Positions 1 to 10,917 of a DNA stretch of 64,000 nucleotides are shown here, in pieces; position 1 is the stretch's first letter, and the number at the start of each line of letters is the position of its first letter. A program made the translations under genes and the position numbers. The stretch is from Ichthyophis bannanicus (lineage: Eukaryota; Chordata; Amphibia; Gymnophiona; Ichthyophiidae). The notes beneath the pieces are model-generated. The model saw only the letters and a list, made by a program, of their open reading frames with translations. It was not told the DNA's origin and searched no databases. The DNA is taken from contig CM066033.1 in NCBI GenBank assembly GCA_033557465.1, forward strand, positions 1,353,189,834 through 1,353,253,833, read 5' to 3'.

Positions 1-478
1 ACACCAACTGAAAGCGAGATAGCAGTAGAGGAGAATCCACCAGATTAAACATTGAAAGAGGGATGGGAGAAAGCAGGATAGCACAGGGCCCTTAAAACCA
101 AGCGAGGACAAGGTATCAAGGAGAAGGTTGTGGTCAACAGTGTAAAAAACAGCAGAAAGGTCAAGAAGGATGAAAGTCTAGTAAAGGCCCTTGGATTTTG
201 CCAGGAACAGGTCACTAGAGATTTTATCAAGAGTCATTTCATTAGAATGTAAAGGACAAAAGCCAGATTTTAGAGAATCCAGAAGGGCTTCAGAGAAGAG
301 AAAAAGAGAAGGCAACAGCGGTGAACCGCACATTCAAGTAGTTTAGAGATAAAGGGAAGGAAGGATGTAGGTCGATATTTAGAAGGACAAGCAGCATCAA
401 GTAAGGGCTTGTAAAAAGAGGTGTGAGCACAGCATGCTTAAAGGCTGCAGGAGAAGTTGCAGTGGAGAGCGATAGATT
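1..478 (-). mobile_element. L2-like LINE reverse transcriptase fragment (right half of a split copy)
   Basis: Read on the minus strand, this stretch carries the N-terminal half of an L2-type reverse transcriptase. A segment of the form AFKHAVLTPL leads into motif A of the form LLDLSAVFxTVDHNLLLD, where the second catalytic Asp has become Tyr or lies next to a change. Several stops and frame shifts show it is dead. The element runs off the left edge of the window. Its upstream (EN-RT linker) part is found at 4541-5026 in the same orientation, so the CR1-like LINE at 479-4540 has inserted into it. The clade (L2 versus Rex1) is inferred from motif style only. Confidence 0.75.
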
Positions 479-499
479 GAAAATAGGAAATTCCATGTA

Positions 500-2925
500 A
501 AAGGGGGAAGGCGATAACAGTTGGGTTGTACTATCAACCGCCTGGACAGAATGAACAAATGGATGATGAAATGCTCAAAGAAATCAAGTAAGCTAACAAA
601 AGTTACAGAATAGTGATAATGGGTGATTTCAATTACCTCGGTATCAACTGGGTCAGTGTCATGGCAGGACATGCTAGGGAGATAGTTTTTAGATGAAATA
701 AATGACTGCTTCTTGGAGCAGCTGATTCATGTACCGACCACTTTGCAATAGTGATCATAGCATGATTGTGTTTGATTTAATTAATGGAGGAGGGATGATA
801 AGGAAATCCACAGTGCTACCTTTTATCTTTCAAAAGAGAGACTATGATAAAATCAGGAAAATAGTTAAGAAAAAACTAAAAGGGGCAGTTGCAAAGGTCA
901 AAGACTTACATCAAGCTTGGGTGTTATTTTAAAATGCTATCTTGGAAGCCCAGACCAGCTGTATTCCACTTTTTAAGAAAAGTGAAAGGAAGTCCAAAAA
1001 AACTGCCAGCATGGTTTAAAGGTGAGGTCAGAGAGGCTGCTGTTGCCAAAAAAGCATCTTTCAGGAAATGGAAAAAAATTGCCAAATGCGAAATCTGGAA
1101 ACCGCACAAGCACTGGCAAGTTAAATGCAAGGCATTGATAAGGCAGGCAAAGAGAGAATTTGAGAAGAAACTTGCTGTGGAAGCAAAAACGCGTGATAGA
1201 CTTTTTCATGTACATTCGTAGCAAAAAATCTGTGAGAGTCACTTGGACCATTAGATGATAGAGGGGTAAAAGGGGCAGTAAGAGGGGACAAGGCTATAGC
1301 GGAGAGACTGAATGACTTCTTTGCTTTGGTCTTTACTGAGGAAGATGTAGGGATGTTACCCATGACTGAAGTGGTATTTAAAGGTGATACTGCAGAGGAA
1401 TTGAAAGAAATATCGATACACCGGGAAGATATATTACAACTATTTGATAAACTGAAGAGTAGCAAATTACCTGGACCGGATGGTATACATCAAAGGGTGT
1501 TGAAAGAACTGAAATATGAGGTTGCAGACCTGCTATTAGTAATCTGGGAACTATCATTAAAATCATCTGTAATACCTGAAGATTGGAGGATTGCCAATGT
1601 AACGCTAATTTTTAAAAAGGGTTCCAGGGGTGATCTGGGAAACTACAGACCAGTGAGTTTGACGTCAGTACTGGGAAAAATGGTAGAAACCATTATAAAG
1701 AACAAAATTACTCATCGTGTAGATAGTCATGGCTTAATGGGAGGCAGCCAACATGACTTTACCTAAGGAAGGTCTTACTAATCTGTTATGTTTTTTTGAA
1801 GGTGTGAATAAATAGGTAGACAAAGGTGAATCGGTTGATATAGTGTATCTGGACTTTCAGAAAGCCTTTGACAAGGTCCCTCATTAGAGACTTTTGGCAA
1901 AACTAAAAAGTCATGGGATAGGAGGCAGTGTACTATTGTGGATCAGGAACTGGTTAAAAGACAGAAAACAGAGGGTATGGCTAAATGGCCAATTTTCCCA
2001 ATGGAAAAAAGGTGAATAGTGGAGTACCCCAGGGATCTGTGCTGTGTCCACTGCTTTTTGACATGTTCATAATTGACCTGGAAAAGGGAATAACGAGTGA
2101 GGTTATCAAATTTGCAGATGACACAAAACTATTTAAAGTTGTTAAAACCCAAGAGGATTGTGGAAAATTGCAAGAGGGTCTTGATAAATTGGAAGACTGG
2201 GCATCAAAATGGCAGATGAAATTTAATGTGGACAAGTGCAAAGTTATGCACCTAGGAAAGAACAACCCAAACTATGGTTACAGGATGCAAGGTTCCACAT
2301 TGGGAACCACTACCCTGGAAAAAGATTTAGGCATCATTGTGGATAACATGTTAAAACCCTCTGCCCAGTGTGCAGCGGCGCAAAGAGAGCAAATAGAATG
2401 CTAGGTATCATAAGGAAAGGAATGGAAAATAAAACAAAGGATATTATAATGCCTCTGTATCGTTCCATGGTGCGACCGCACCTTGAATATTGTGTGCAAT
2501 TCTGGTCGCCATATCTTAAAAAGGATATAGCGTTATTAGAAAAGGTATAGAGAAGACACCAAAATGTTAAAGGGGATGGAAGGATACTCCTATGAAGAGA
2601 GGCTAAAAAGGTTAGGGCTCTTCAACCTGGAAAAGAGACGGCTGAGGGGAGATATGATAGAGGTCTATAAATTAATGAATGGAGGGGAACGGGTAAACGT
2701 AGATCGATTGTTTATGTCATCAAAATATAAAAAGACCAGGGGACATGCAATTAATCTACAGGGTAACCTATTTAAGACTAATAAGTGAAAATATTTTTTC
2801 ACTCAACGTGTAATCAATCTCTGGAATTTGTTACCGGAGGATGTAGTAAAATCTATTAGTGTCGCTGGGTTTAAAAAAGGTTTGGACAAGTTCCTGGAGG
2901 AAAGGTCCATAAACCATTATTAAAA
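500..2925 (+). pseudogene. CR1-like ORF2 (endonuclease-reverse transcriptase), broken
   Basis: In order, the frames give the end of the AP endonuclease (VIMGDFNY near 620; GNSDHSMIVFDLINGGG near 745-795), a linker rich in Lys, the RT fingers (KLPGPDGIHQRVLKEL near 1465), NYRPVSLTSVLGKMVE near 1640-1685, motif A (a degraded YLDFQKAFDKVPH near 1845-1885), SGVPQGSVL near 2020 and the catalytic FADDTKLF at about 2111-2134. The C-terminal thumb (RPHLEYCVQFWSPYLKKDI) lies near 2475-2530, and the conserved end (NLWNLLPEDVV) near 2815-2850. At least six frame shifts or stops separate these blocks, so the gene is dead. The Asp-Asp pair is still intact. A copy in better condition for the endonuclease part is at 60984-62160. 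Confidence 0.88.
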
Positions 2926-3000
2926 GGGACCCAGGATATCACTGCTTGACCCAATACAAGCACTGAGGAACCTTTGTCTTTTGGGGAGACTGCTAGTTAC

Positions 3001-3600
3001 TGTGATAAGGAAGCTTATCAGGACCCAGGAAACAGGGATAAAGAGAAGGAATTCACCCTTATCAAAGGACTTATTTTACAAGGTCAGAGACACAAAACTC
3101 CATTTACATCTAGAAAGCAGGTATTTCCTAGCTGCAATAGGTTGCAGAGTGCCCCTAGTGGAGAAAAGGAGAGGGAATACAGGCCCAGGGTAAGGAACCT
3201 TTACATCACTGAATTCCCCAATTGCTCAGCTGCCACGAGGCAGTTTGATCTCCAACACCTGAGAGGAGAAGGGGTGGGGCTGGAGCCTGAGAGGTTTAAG
3301 ACTAGGTCAGATTATCCAGAGAGGGAGAGGAGTAGGAATGCATACTGGAAGAGGAATGGAGCTGGAACACTAAGAACAGCAGGAAGAAGGAACACAAGTT
3401 GGAGGACAGGACGAGAAAGCTCAGGTGAATGGTGGCCAGAGCATGAGCGAGGAGAAGCTGGTACAAGCCTTGATCCAGGTAGGAGCATTGGAAGCTTGTC
3501 TAATTTGGAGCACTACAGAGTTGCAAGAGACAGCTTTTGCCCTAAGGGAAGGCAGTCAGCTAAGCCCTCTGAGCCAGAAACTAAGTTAGAGCCCATGTAA
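3001..3600 (+). other. Open frame running from the LTR start, no ATG
   Basis: A frame beginning at the second base of the LTR stays open for about 200 codons and ends at 3600. It is rich in Arg, Glu, Gly and Ser and has no in-frame ATG before its last residues. The diverged copy at 56838-58265 is open in the same frame from the same end for about 229 codons, and shares the opening CDKEAY. The A/G-rich base composition lowers the chance of stops, which is a plain alternative explanation. I do not recognise any domain. Confidence 0.3.
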
Positions 3601-4232
3601 CTGGGTGAACAAGACCTGGCTGTAGAAGAAGAAGACTCATACATGGATTGCTCTTTATGCCAATCTTCAAATACAGATGGTTTGGAAGGGAGTCAACCGT
3701 AAGGAAAACGTCCAGAGTCTGGTAACCCTGAGAGCCTGTAGGTAACTTGTGAAAGTCCTGTATTAAAGGAAAAATACCTTTGCTGAGCAAACTGCAGCTG
3801 TCTAATTACAACTTGTTAAACAGCTGCTAGCCAGTGCAGTGCACAGCTTCAGGCCGTGCTGACGGTGAAAGTAAGAAAAGCTTTGATTGTGGTTTTCACT
3901 ATTCCTAAAAACCTTGCACAGAGAATTGTTTGCCTATGAAGAGTTTGACTTCTTGTTGAAAAGTTTTTACTGTGCTTAAGGAGACAAACAGCCGGGAAGT
4001 GTTCTGGACTGAGAGAAAAGAAACTTGTTTTAGGAAAAGCTGTTTCTGTTTGTTTTGAACAGCACTGCTAGCCATGTCTGGTAGCATTAGCTGTTGAAAG
4101 GACTTTTCTTTATGCTAAAGAACATTATAAGCTGTTTTGTTTTGAGTTCAGTTATATCCTGATGTATTTTTGAAAGAATCCTGGATAAACAATCCAAAGG
4201 TGTTAATTTATGACCCTAGCGTTTACCCCATC

Positions 4233-4238
4233 AATAAA
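4233..4238 (+). terminator. Polyadenylation signal AATAAA in solo LTR 1
   Basis: A canonical AATAAA lies after ACCCCATC. The second LTR copy has the matching CACCCCATAAATAAA on the minus strand near 57000, so the block is conserved between diverged copies and probably marks the R region. Confidence 0.55.
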
Positions 4239-4540
4239 TTTCTGTCAAAAGCCTTACCACTCAAAGCCAACTACAATTGTGGTTTTTTGTTGTTTTTTTT
4301 TACCTGAAGCCAAGTACCTTCTGACTGAACTACCTTTCCCATGAGGCATTACAAGGCAGCCAGTCAGGTAAAGGCTAAATGGTGAATCTCTCCTATGACA
4401 AGCACGCCCCTCCATACTGTCTGTAAGGGGCTAAGTGCGTGACATTACTTATGACCTAGATTGGCCACTGTTGGAAACAGGATACTTGTCTTGATGGACC
4501 TTGGTCTGACCCAGTATGGCATATCTTATGTTCTTATGAG

Positions 4541-5026
4541 ATGGAAGGGTTTACAGTGGAGGAGAAGGAGCTTAGGAGATGGGTGGGAATAGGATCAGAG
4601 GAACAGGTAGTGAGTTTGGAGGAGGAAAGAAGGTGTATGGTTTCCTCCTCAGAGGTCATAGGAAAAGAATTAAGGGTAGCAGAGGTTGAGGGGAAAAAGT
4701 TGATATTGAAGGGGGGGGGGGTGATGGAACTGACCTTGTTTGGAATTGGAGTGTGATCTTGTGGAATTTGTCATGGAAATAGTCGGCCAAAGTTTGGACA
4801 AAAAGGGAAGGAGAGGTCAGAGGCGGAGGCACCTTGAGGAGAGAGTGGAGAGTTGTAAAGAGACGGCGAGGGTCAGAGGCAAGAGAGTCAGATGGACATA
4901 GTAGTCTTGTTTGGGAAGTGCTATGGCTGATTGGAAGGAGGCAAGCATGATTTTGAAGGGTAGAAAGTCCACAAGATTATGGGATTTGAGCCGAATGCAC
5001 TCAGCTGAGTGGTCACAGGAACAATG
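4541..5026 (-). mobile_element. L2-like LINE, EN-RT linker (left half of split copy)
   Basis: On the minus strand the translation shows FADYFHDKFHKI-like and EEETIHLLSSSKLTTCSSDPIPTHLL-like text spread over two frames. This is the usual region just ahead of the RT fingers in L2-type elements. Its continuation is the fragment at 1-478, and the gap between them is exactly the CR1-like LINE at 479-4540. A run of nine G at about 4711-4719 and several stops show decay. Confidence 0.65.
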
Positions 5027-5172
5027 AGATGGATCAATACAATAACAGCAGCTATGGGTGCCACTCTATCAACAATGAGTCGCCTCACTAACGACCGAAC
5101 ACAGTTTAGATCAACTATTCTGAGGGTTGCCATGAGTCGACACCAACTCGACAGCAGTTAACAACTACTACT
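5027..5172 (+). mobile_element. RTE-type LINE 3' end, heavily 5'-truncated
   Basis: The sequence encodes the last residues of an RTE (BovB-like) protein, RWINTITAAM...LSTMSRLT...RHQLDSS, followed by a stop and a short trinucleotide tail (AACAACTACTACTAA). A longer member of the family with the same C-terminus lies at 39350-41108. RTE elements characteristically have very short 3' UTRs and are usually 5'-truncated, as here. Confidence 0.75.
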
Positions 5173-5655
5173 AATCTGTATGGGTAGTTGTCAAGATATT
5201 CTTGGAAATTCTTCTTCATTAAGCCGGTGCCTCCAATACAATGGGAAATATTTCTGTATGTTTCTGCCACACCTTCTTTGGTCTCTGACTGCATTTCTCG
5301 GTACATGAGGATTCTCTGGGAACAAGCAGGAAGTCAGTCCACGTGGATCCGCTCTCCAACTTTCAAAGAAAGCTTTTGGGACATACACCGCACATTCATG
5401 GTCCCATTCCCATTCAAAGGTGCCATCCTAGCTCTGTCTTCTTTTTCCACGAAGCCCTGCGGACATACTGTTTGCATCCTGGATAAAACTGTGTTTTTTT
5501 TTCACCATCCTTGCTGATTTTTTCTTCTTCGGTATTGATCACCTTTCCATCACCTGAGTCCAACGCCTCAGCATCATGCTTTTCGCTCAGGTACCCCTTT
5601 TTTCTTTTGTTTTTTGGCCCATGTTTTTTTTTTATTTGTGGCCTAGCTGGTGAAG

Positions 5656-7594
5656 ATGTCCAAGTTTAACCTCACTGGGCTCATTTTTCCTGCTTTGTCA
5701 TCGACCAATGATTTCAAACAGTTTGGCAAGTGTAACCGCACTATGGCCCGTACGGACCGCCACAGTTCCTGCATGTACCATGACATGTATTTCTGCCTTT
5801 TGTGCCTTTTGTTGTCTGCTAAGACCCAGAAGGACCGTGAAAGGTGGCAGGGAGAGCTGTTCAGCAAGTCTGCCCCTGGATTGGCATCGGGGGTGGAATC
5901 TCTGCCTTCAGTGTAAGTTGATTGGCACACTCCCATGCTTGACTGAAGCTGCAGGATCAACGTGCGTCAGAGTTCTCTTTGGAGGATCTTCCCTGGCCGA
6001 AGACTGCATTGAAAACCAAAGTCAGGGTCCGACTCTGCCTGGGAGATAAGACCTCCGAGATCCGGACACGGAATCCTTTACTCGACACCAGGGATTAGAA
6101 GGAGTGCCCCCCCCCCAAGCAACTTCGGAGGGAGGCATCGTCATCAGAATCAGGGGATCGCACTGGTTCCCCCAAAGCCATCACCATCTGGGACTCTCCT
6201 TCCAGGACCTTGGACTGGCCTCGTAGCCCTCGAAGTTGGCGACTGCTTCAACAGAACCGTCTAACATCAAGGCCAGGATGTTACCCCTTGAACGCAGCTT
6301 TGCTGCGTTCGTCGATGCTCACAGGGGGTCATTCCGGGTTGTCGGTGTGCTTGATGGGGTCGTCCTCTTCTAGGACATCCCCAGAGGATGCCACTCCCAT
6401 CTTGGAGGTTGGCCTGCTCAGTGTCTACCCTGTCTGTGTCAGTCGCAGACCGACACATCGATGGGCGCAGCCACACCGGAGTCCTGACGCTGGTTGTCGT
6501 CCACGCCGAATCGATCCAGTGACAATGGCGCTCTAGCCGACTCCTCTGGTTCTAAGTCTTTGAGGGAGACCGATGAGGTGTCTCCCGACTCCGTGCTCCA
6601 CTGGGACATCCCCTTTGACCTGTCCCCACCACACCATCGGTGGCAGTCACCTCCAGAGGACTTGGCTTTCCTGGAGTTTGTACGGCAGATGTCCCTGGCA
6701 CTCGCCTTTCTCGCAGTGCCCAGTACGAGGCTTCTCCTTGGGAGGCACTGATGATGCCCATGCCTCCCATCCAGGAACGGCTGCTCTTTAGATTGTGGGA
6801 GTCCCCAGTTATGTTGCCAATTTGTGAACCTTCGACTCGTTCACAGTATTGAGTCGACCGTTTCCTCAGCTTTCAAAAAACACAGCTGCCACATAACTCT
6901 ATGGTTGTAGAGTCAGCTATGCATTGCATTAAAAGCCAGAAGATGCACTCCTCTGCCTCAAAGCAGGGAGGCGTGCACCATGGATGTTTTTGGCAGGAAG
7001 TGTTTCCAGGGCTCCATGCTCACTGTCAGGATCCAGGCATACCAAGTTGTACATTGGCATGCACCTGAGGGACCTGGCGAAGGAACTCGCCTGGTTCTCT
7101 GCTGGGTTAGTAGGCGAACCTCTTCAGTGCTTCAGGATCCTGGTGTCATTAGTCAGGGAGTGCGCAATGTTTCAAACTTGGGCAGCCTTCGATGGCTTCG
7201 AGTCAGTGGTTTGGGTAGCTGCGGTGGGCACTAGTGCCCAAAGCCTTGCCTGGCTACAGTCCTCCGACTTGGAACATTGGGTTCTGAACAAGTTAGCCAA
7301 TGTCCTGTGCTGGGGGAAAAATCTCTTTGGAAACCCATGATGGAGAAGGCCGATGAGCTGGAGAAGGAACTTATGACCAGAACCAGGCTGTCCAAAGAAG
7401 TGTCTGAAACTTCTCGTAAGAAGGCTTCGGGGAAAAAGTCCTTCCACTTGAAGACCAAGAAGGCTTACGGAAACTACCCCAAGTTTCAGGCCTCTCACGC
7501 TCCCCTGCAGGGGCAGCAGGCCAAGGGCCAGGGGCATGGCCCCCATAAGTTAAAGGCCCCCAAACAGCATCCCAACCACAGGGGGGAGGGTTGA
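5656..7594 (+). pseudogene. DIRS A1 ORF1 (gag-like), broken
   Basis: It starts MSKFNLTGL with a degraded Cys/His motif (FGKCN...CMYHDMYFCLLC) and continues through Ser/Pro-rich text. The conserved ORF1 core is recognisable in pieces: PPEDLAFLEFVRQMS near 6650-6700, MPPIQERLLFRLWESP near 6762-6810, and FLAGSVSRAPCSLSGSR near 6987. Then come a DLAKELAWFSAG-like helix near 7075 and the basic end (KKASGKKSFHLKTKKAYGNYPKFQA) up to the stop at 7592-7594. The stop reads GGT TGA CTC. Many frame shifts make it non-functional. ORF1 of this type is related to the C-terminal region of vertebrate LAP2-alpha according to published work on TMPO exaptation. Confidence 0.75.
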
Positions 7595-9570
7595 CTCCTT
7601 GGGCCCAGGGTTCACAGGAGGAAGGCTGGTCCATTTCGCTCACCAGTGGCCAAGCATTACCACGGATGCTTCGGTGTTGCAGGTGGTCGGAGAAGGTTAT
7701 CTCCTCTGTTTTGCTCAGCTGTATCCTCCCTTCTTACCCGGGAATTACCTATGGACTCCTTGCACAGAGAGCTTCTGCTAATGAAGCTTGAGGGTTTACT
7801 CGAAGATCAAGTGGTGGAACCCGTCCCCCTGCCACTCCAGGGCAGGGGGTTCTACTTCCGCTACTTCCTTGTCCCTAAGAAGACCAGGGATTTCTAGACC
7901 ATCCTGGATTTGTGGGACCTAAACTCCTTCCTTGTAAAAGAAATGTTAACGATGGTATCCCTTGGAACCTTGCTGCCCTACCTCCTGCAGGGAGATTAGC
8001 TATGCTCTTTGGATCTCATAGATGCCCACACCCACGTCCTGATCCACCCAAGGCATCGTCAGTACCTTTGATTTGTCTTCGGTGGATGGCACTATCAGTA
8101 CCGGGTACTCCTCTTCGGCCTCGCCTTGGCTCCAAGGATATTCACAGAATGCCTAGCAGTTGTGTCCACTCACCTCTGACTCCTGGGAGTATTCATCTTC
8201 CCATATCTAGACAAGTGGCTCATTCGAGGCACCATGCTGCGGGAGGCATGTAATGCAACGCAACTCACCATAGGGTGGGCTGCTCCAGAGCCTGGACTTT
8301 GTGGTGAACTTCCTGAAGTTTCATCTATGGCCCACTTAGCAACTGGAGTTCATCATTACCCTACTCTATTCCACTAAAGCGAGGGCGTTCCTGCCTCTCG
8401 ATTGAGCTCCGCACCTATCAGCCCTGGCCCAGTCCCTTCAAGGCAGCTCATTAGGGACTGCCAGAAAAATGCTCTATCTCCTGTAGCACATGGTCTCCAC
8501 CATCCATGTCACCCTGTTTGCCTGCCTCCGCAAGAGGCAATCGCAATAGATGTTCAGCCCTCAGTGGGCGCAAGTGTCTGGCCGTCTGGAGGATTGTATA
8601 CTGGTAATGCTGCCCCTGGCGACCTCCCTTGCCTGATGGCAGGATCCCCTCAACCTCGTAGTCGATCTGCCGTTCCAGGCTCCTCCGGTGCGTGCATCCT
8701 CACAACAGACGCGTCCAAGCTGAGCTATGGTGCCCACTGCGATCATCTGCATTCACAGGGCCCATGGTCACTAGAGAAGAGTGCCTTGCACATCAACCTA
8801 CTGGAACTCTGAGCTGTCTACCATGCCCTGTGCGTCTTTCAGGATTATCTGGAAGGGCAGGTGGTCCAGGTTCAGATGGACAACCAGGTGGCAATGTACT
8901 TCATAAACAAGCAAAGGGGCATGGGTTCGTACCACTTCTGCTGGAAGGCAATGCGCCTCTGGAACTTCGCAGCAGGGAAGAACATCTCCCTCAGAGCGGT
9001 ATACTTGCCAAGCCAGGGCAGAGTTCTAGCCAACTGCCTGAGCTATGTCCTCCAGTCCCACGGGTGGTGACTGAATTGGCCATGCTGGGGGACCCCAGAG
9101 ATAGAACTCTTTGCCAATCTGGACAATGCGCAGCTGCTGCGCTTCTGCTCTCGGAGTCCGGCTGGGAGGCAGTGGATGCTCTTCTCGTTCCCTGGTCCAG
9201 GAGTTTCCTATATTTATTTATTTATTTATTTAACATTTTTTATATACCGTCTTTCTACGAATCAAGACGGTTTACATATAACAATAAAGGCAGTATATTT
9301 CAACTGTTTACAAGGAACGAATAACTGGATACAGAATAAGCAACATGAGAAACAAAATTAAAATATATCGTTAATTGCAGTGAACAGTAATCAACTATTT
9401 ACATATATACATATGTCTGTGGACAGCTACGGATGGGATACTGTAAGGTTAAAGGAGTAAGGGCAGGGAGGTGAAAGAATAGGTTTGGTATTAGGGTGGG
9501 AGAGTGAAATGCATCCCACCCACGCCACTGGTGCTCCAGTTCCTCAAGATCCAAGCGGAAGCAGCCTCAG
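7593..9570 (+). pseudogene. DIRS A1 reverse transcriptase / RNase H, broken
   Basis: The frame one base ahead of ORF1 opens at the ORF1 stop with VDSLGPGFTGGRLVHFAHQWPSIT, matching the RT N-terminus of the other copies. RT blocks follow in fragments: FYFRYFLVPKKT near 7850, HVLIHP-like near 8035, and a degraded palm FPYLDKWLIRG-like near 8195-8225, where the second Asp of YLDD has become Lys. RNase H text is seen as TTDASKLSYGAHC near 8700 and VQMDNQVAMYFINKQRG near 8872-8920. The last part is broken by the L2-like tail at 9207-9507. Loss of the catalytic Asp shows the enzyme was dead before or independent of that insertion. Confidence 0.75.
9207..9507 (-). mobile_element. L2-like LINE 3' tail inserted in DIRS A1
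   Basis: A run of TATTTATTTATTT followed by TATATACCGTCTTTCTACGA is the reverse complement of an L2-type 3' end (box with ATATACCG, then the TAAA-rich tail). The same arrangement starts the LINE at 62273. The host frame (AFPPTPLV-type block of the DIRS) is interrupted at 9206 and resumes near 9508. I could not identify a clear duplication. Confidence 0.7.
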
Positions 9571-9589
9571 TCATTTTCATTGAGCCCAG

Positions 9590-10696
9590 GTGGCCCAGGC
9601 AGCCCTGGTTCCCCCTACTCCTGCTGCTGTCCCGCAGGGACCCACTGATGCTAGGGAACACCTCAGACCTGCTATCCCAGGAGGACGGAACGGTGCTGCA
9701 CCCCAACCTCCCGCCCCTGACTCTGACTTCCTGGATGCTAAGAGGCTAGCTATAGTACATCACCGCCTATCCAGGCAGGTTGAGGCTGTTCTCCTTGCCT
9801 CAGTTAAGGACGCCATGTTACTGGCATATGCTTTTAAGTGGCACAGGTTAATGCACTGGTGTGTGGATGAAGGCCTCAACCCTTTCTCCTGCACGATTCC
9901 AGACATCCTGCGGTACCTTTTTCATTTGTCGGGGGCTAGCCTGAAATCCAATACAGTCCGAGTGCACCTCTGTGACATCTCGGCTCACCATCACACAATA
10001 GAGGGCCTGGCAGTGTCTCTGCACCTTCTAGTAGGCAGATTAATGCGGGATCTCCTCCTCTCCCGGTCCCCAATCCGTCCACCGCTGGTGGCTCGGGACC
10101 TCAGTGTGTTGGGAAATCTTATGGCTCCACCCTTTGAACCCTTGGCCACCTGCCATCTCAAGTATCTTTCATGGAAAGTCATATTCCTGGTGGCGCTCAC
10201 CCCGGCCATGCGTGTGAGTGAGCTGCAGGTGCTGGTAGCACCCAACACCAGGTTCCACAGCAACAGGGTGGTCCTTCAGACTCACCCTAAATTCTTGCCA
10301 AAGGTTGTCTCTGCCTTCCATATGAACCAAGATTTAGTGTTGCCCACCTTCTTTCCTAGGCCTCATTCTTCCAGGGCAGAGGTCTCTCTGTACACGCTCA
10401 ATTGTAAGCGTGCATTGTCCTTCTATATCGCAGGCTCAGGGCAGCTCTTTGTCTCTTTTGACCCCAGTTGTCCGGGGCTCGCAGTCTCCAAGTGCATCCT
10501 CTCATGCTGTGTGGCCAATTGCATTTCAATCGCCTATCAGCAGGCAAGGCTCTGTCTGGAACATCATGTGACGACTCACAATGTGCATGTCATGGCGGCC
10601 TCAATGGCAAGTCTGTGCTCGGTACCCTTATTGGAGATCTTCTGGGCTGCCACCTGGTCTTCTGTGCATACTTTTGCTGCAAATTTCTGCTTGTAG
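9590..10696 (+). pseudogene. DIRS A1 tyrosine recombinase with mutated active site
   Basis: A 368-codon open frame covers most of the recombinase: an N-terminal SAM-like core-binding region (AYAFKWHRLMHW, LFHLSGASLKSNTVRVHL), then the catalytic domain. The first catalytic Arg is kept (MRVSELQVL). The HxxR box reads His-Asn-Val-His (10577-10588), so its Arg is lost. The position of the nucleophilic Tyr in the AHYC motif of the other copies is Phe (codon 10684-10686), and a TAG at 10694 ends the frame early. The reading frame is long, but the enzyme cannot be active. Confidence 0.85.
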
Positions 10697-10917
10697 GAGA
10701 CCTCCCAGAGCGACAGCGCCTTTGACCAGGTGGTCCTCCGTCACCTCTTTGAGGAATAATGCAACTCCTTCCCTCCGACCCATGATGTTCAGGCTACCGG
10801 AATGGGGATTGCACCTTCGATGCTGCTGCTGCAGTGTCATACTTCCAGCCAATCAATGCCTCTAGCTTTTTGGTTTGCCCCATGGCTTTTACAGGTTTTT
10901 TTCGATAGCCTGTACTT

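Larger units (their letters stand above)
3001..4444 (+). repeat. Solo LTR of an LTR retrotransposon or endogenous retrovirus, copy 1
   Basis: The unit starts TGTGATAAGGAAGC and ends GCGTGACA, so it has TG...CA ends. It is flanked by a perfect 4-bp duplication, TTAC at 2997-3000 and 4445-4448, and it cleanly interrupts the CR1 3' UTR. A diverged second copy with the same start lies at 56838-58265 on the minus strand, with its own 4-bp duplication. A TATA-like ATTATAAG near 4123-4130 and an AATAAA at 4233-4238 suggest a U3-R-U5 order with a long U3. No internal coding region is present, so it is a solo LTR. A 4-bp duplication fits Gypsy or some ERVs; I cannot decide which. Confidence 0.85.
479..4540 (+). 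mobile_element. CR1-like LINE, 5'-truncated, split by a solo LTR
   Basis: A non-LTR retrotransposon of the CR1 group, beginning inside the endonuclease domain (residues of the form YYQPPGQNEQ near 525) and ending in the typical 3' tail (TTGGAAACAGGATAC, then the GGTCTGACCCAGTATGGC box and a short TCTTATGTTCTTATG-like end near 4540). It sits inside an L2-like LINE: that element's coding sense resumes on both sides. The LTR at 3001-4444 interrupts its 3' UTR, with TTAC on both sides. The same family recurs at 35345, 43731, 45231 and, on the minus strand, at 51390-63935. Confidence 0.9.

Noticed and set aside
2998..4450. Full LTR retrotransposon between 3001 and 4444
   Set aside because: No primer-binding site, polypurine tract or gag/pol text is present, and one TG...CA unit with a 4-bp duplication fits a solo LTR.
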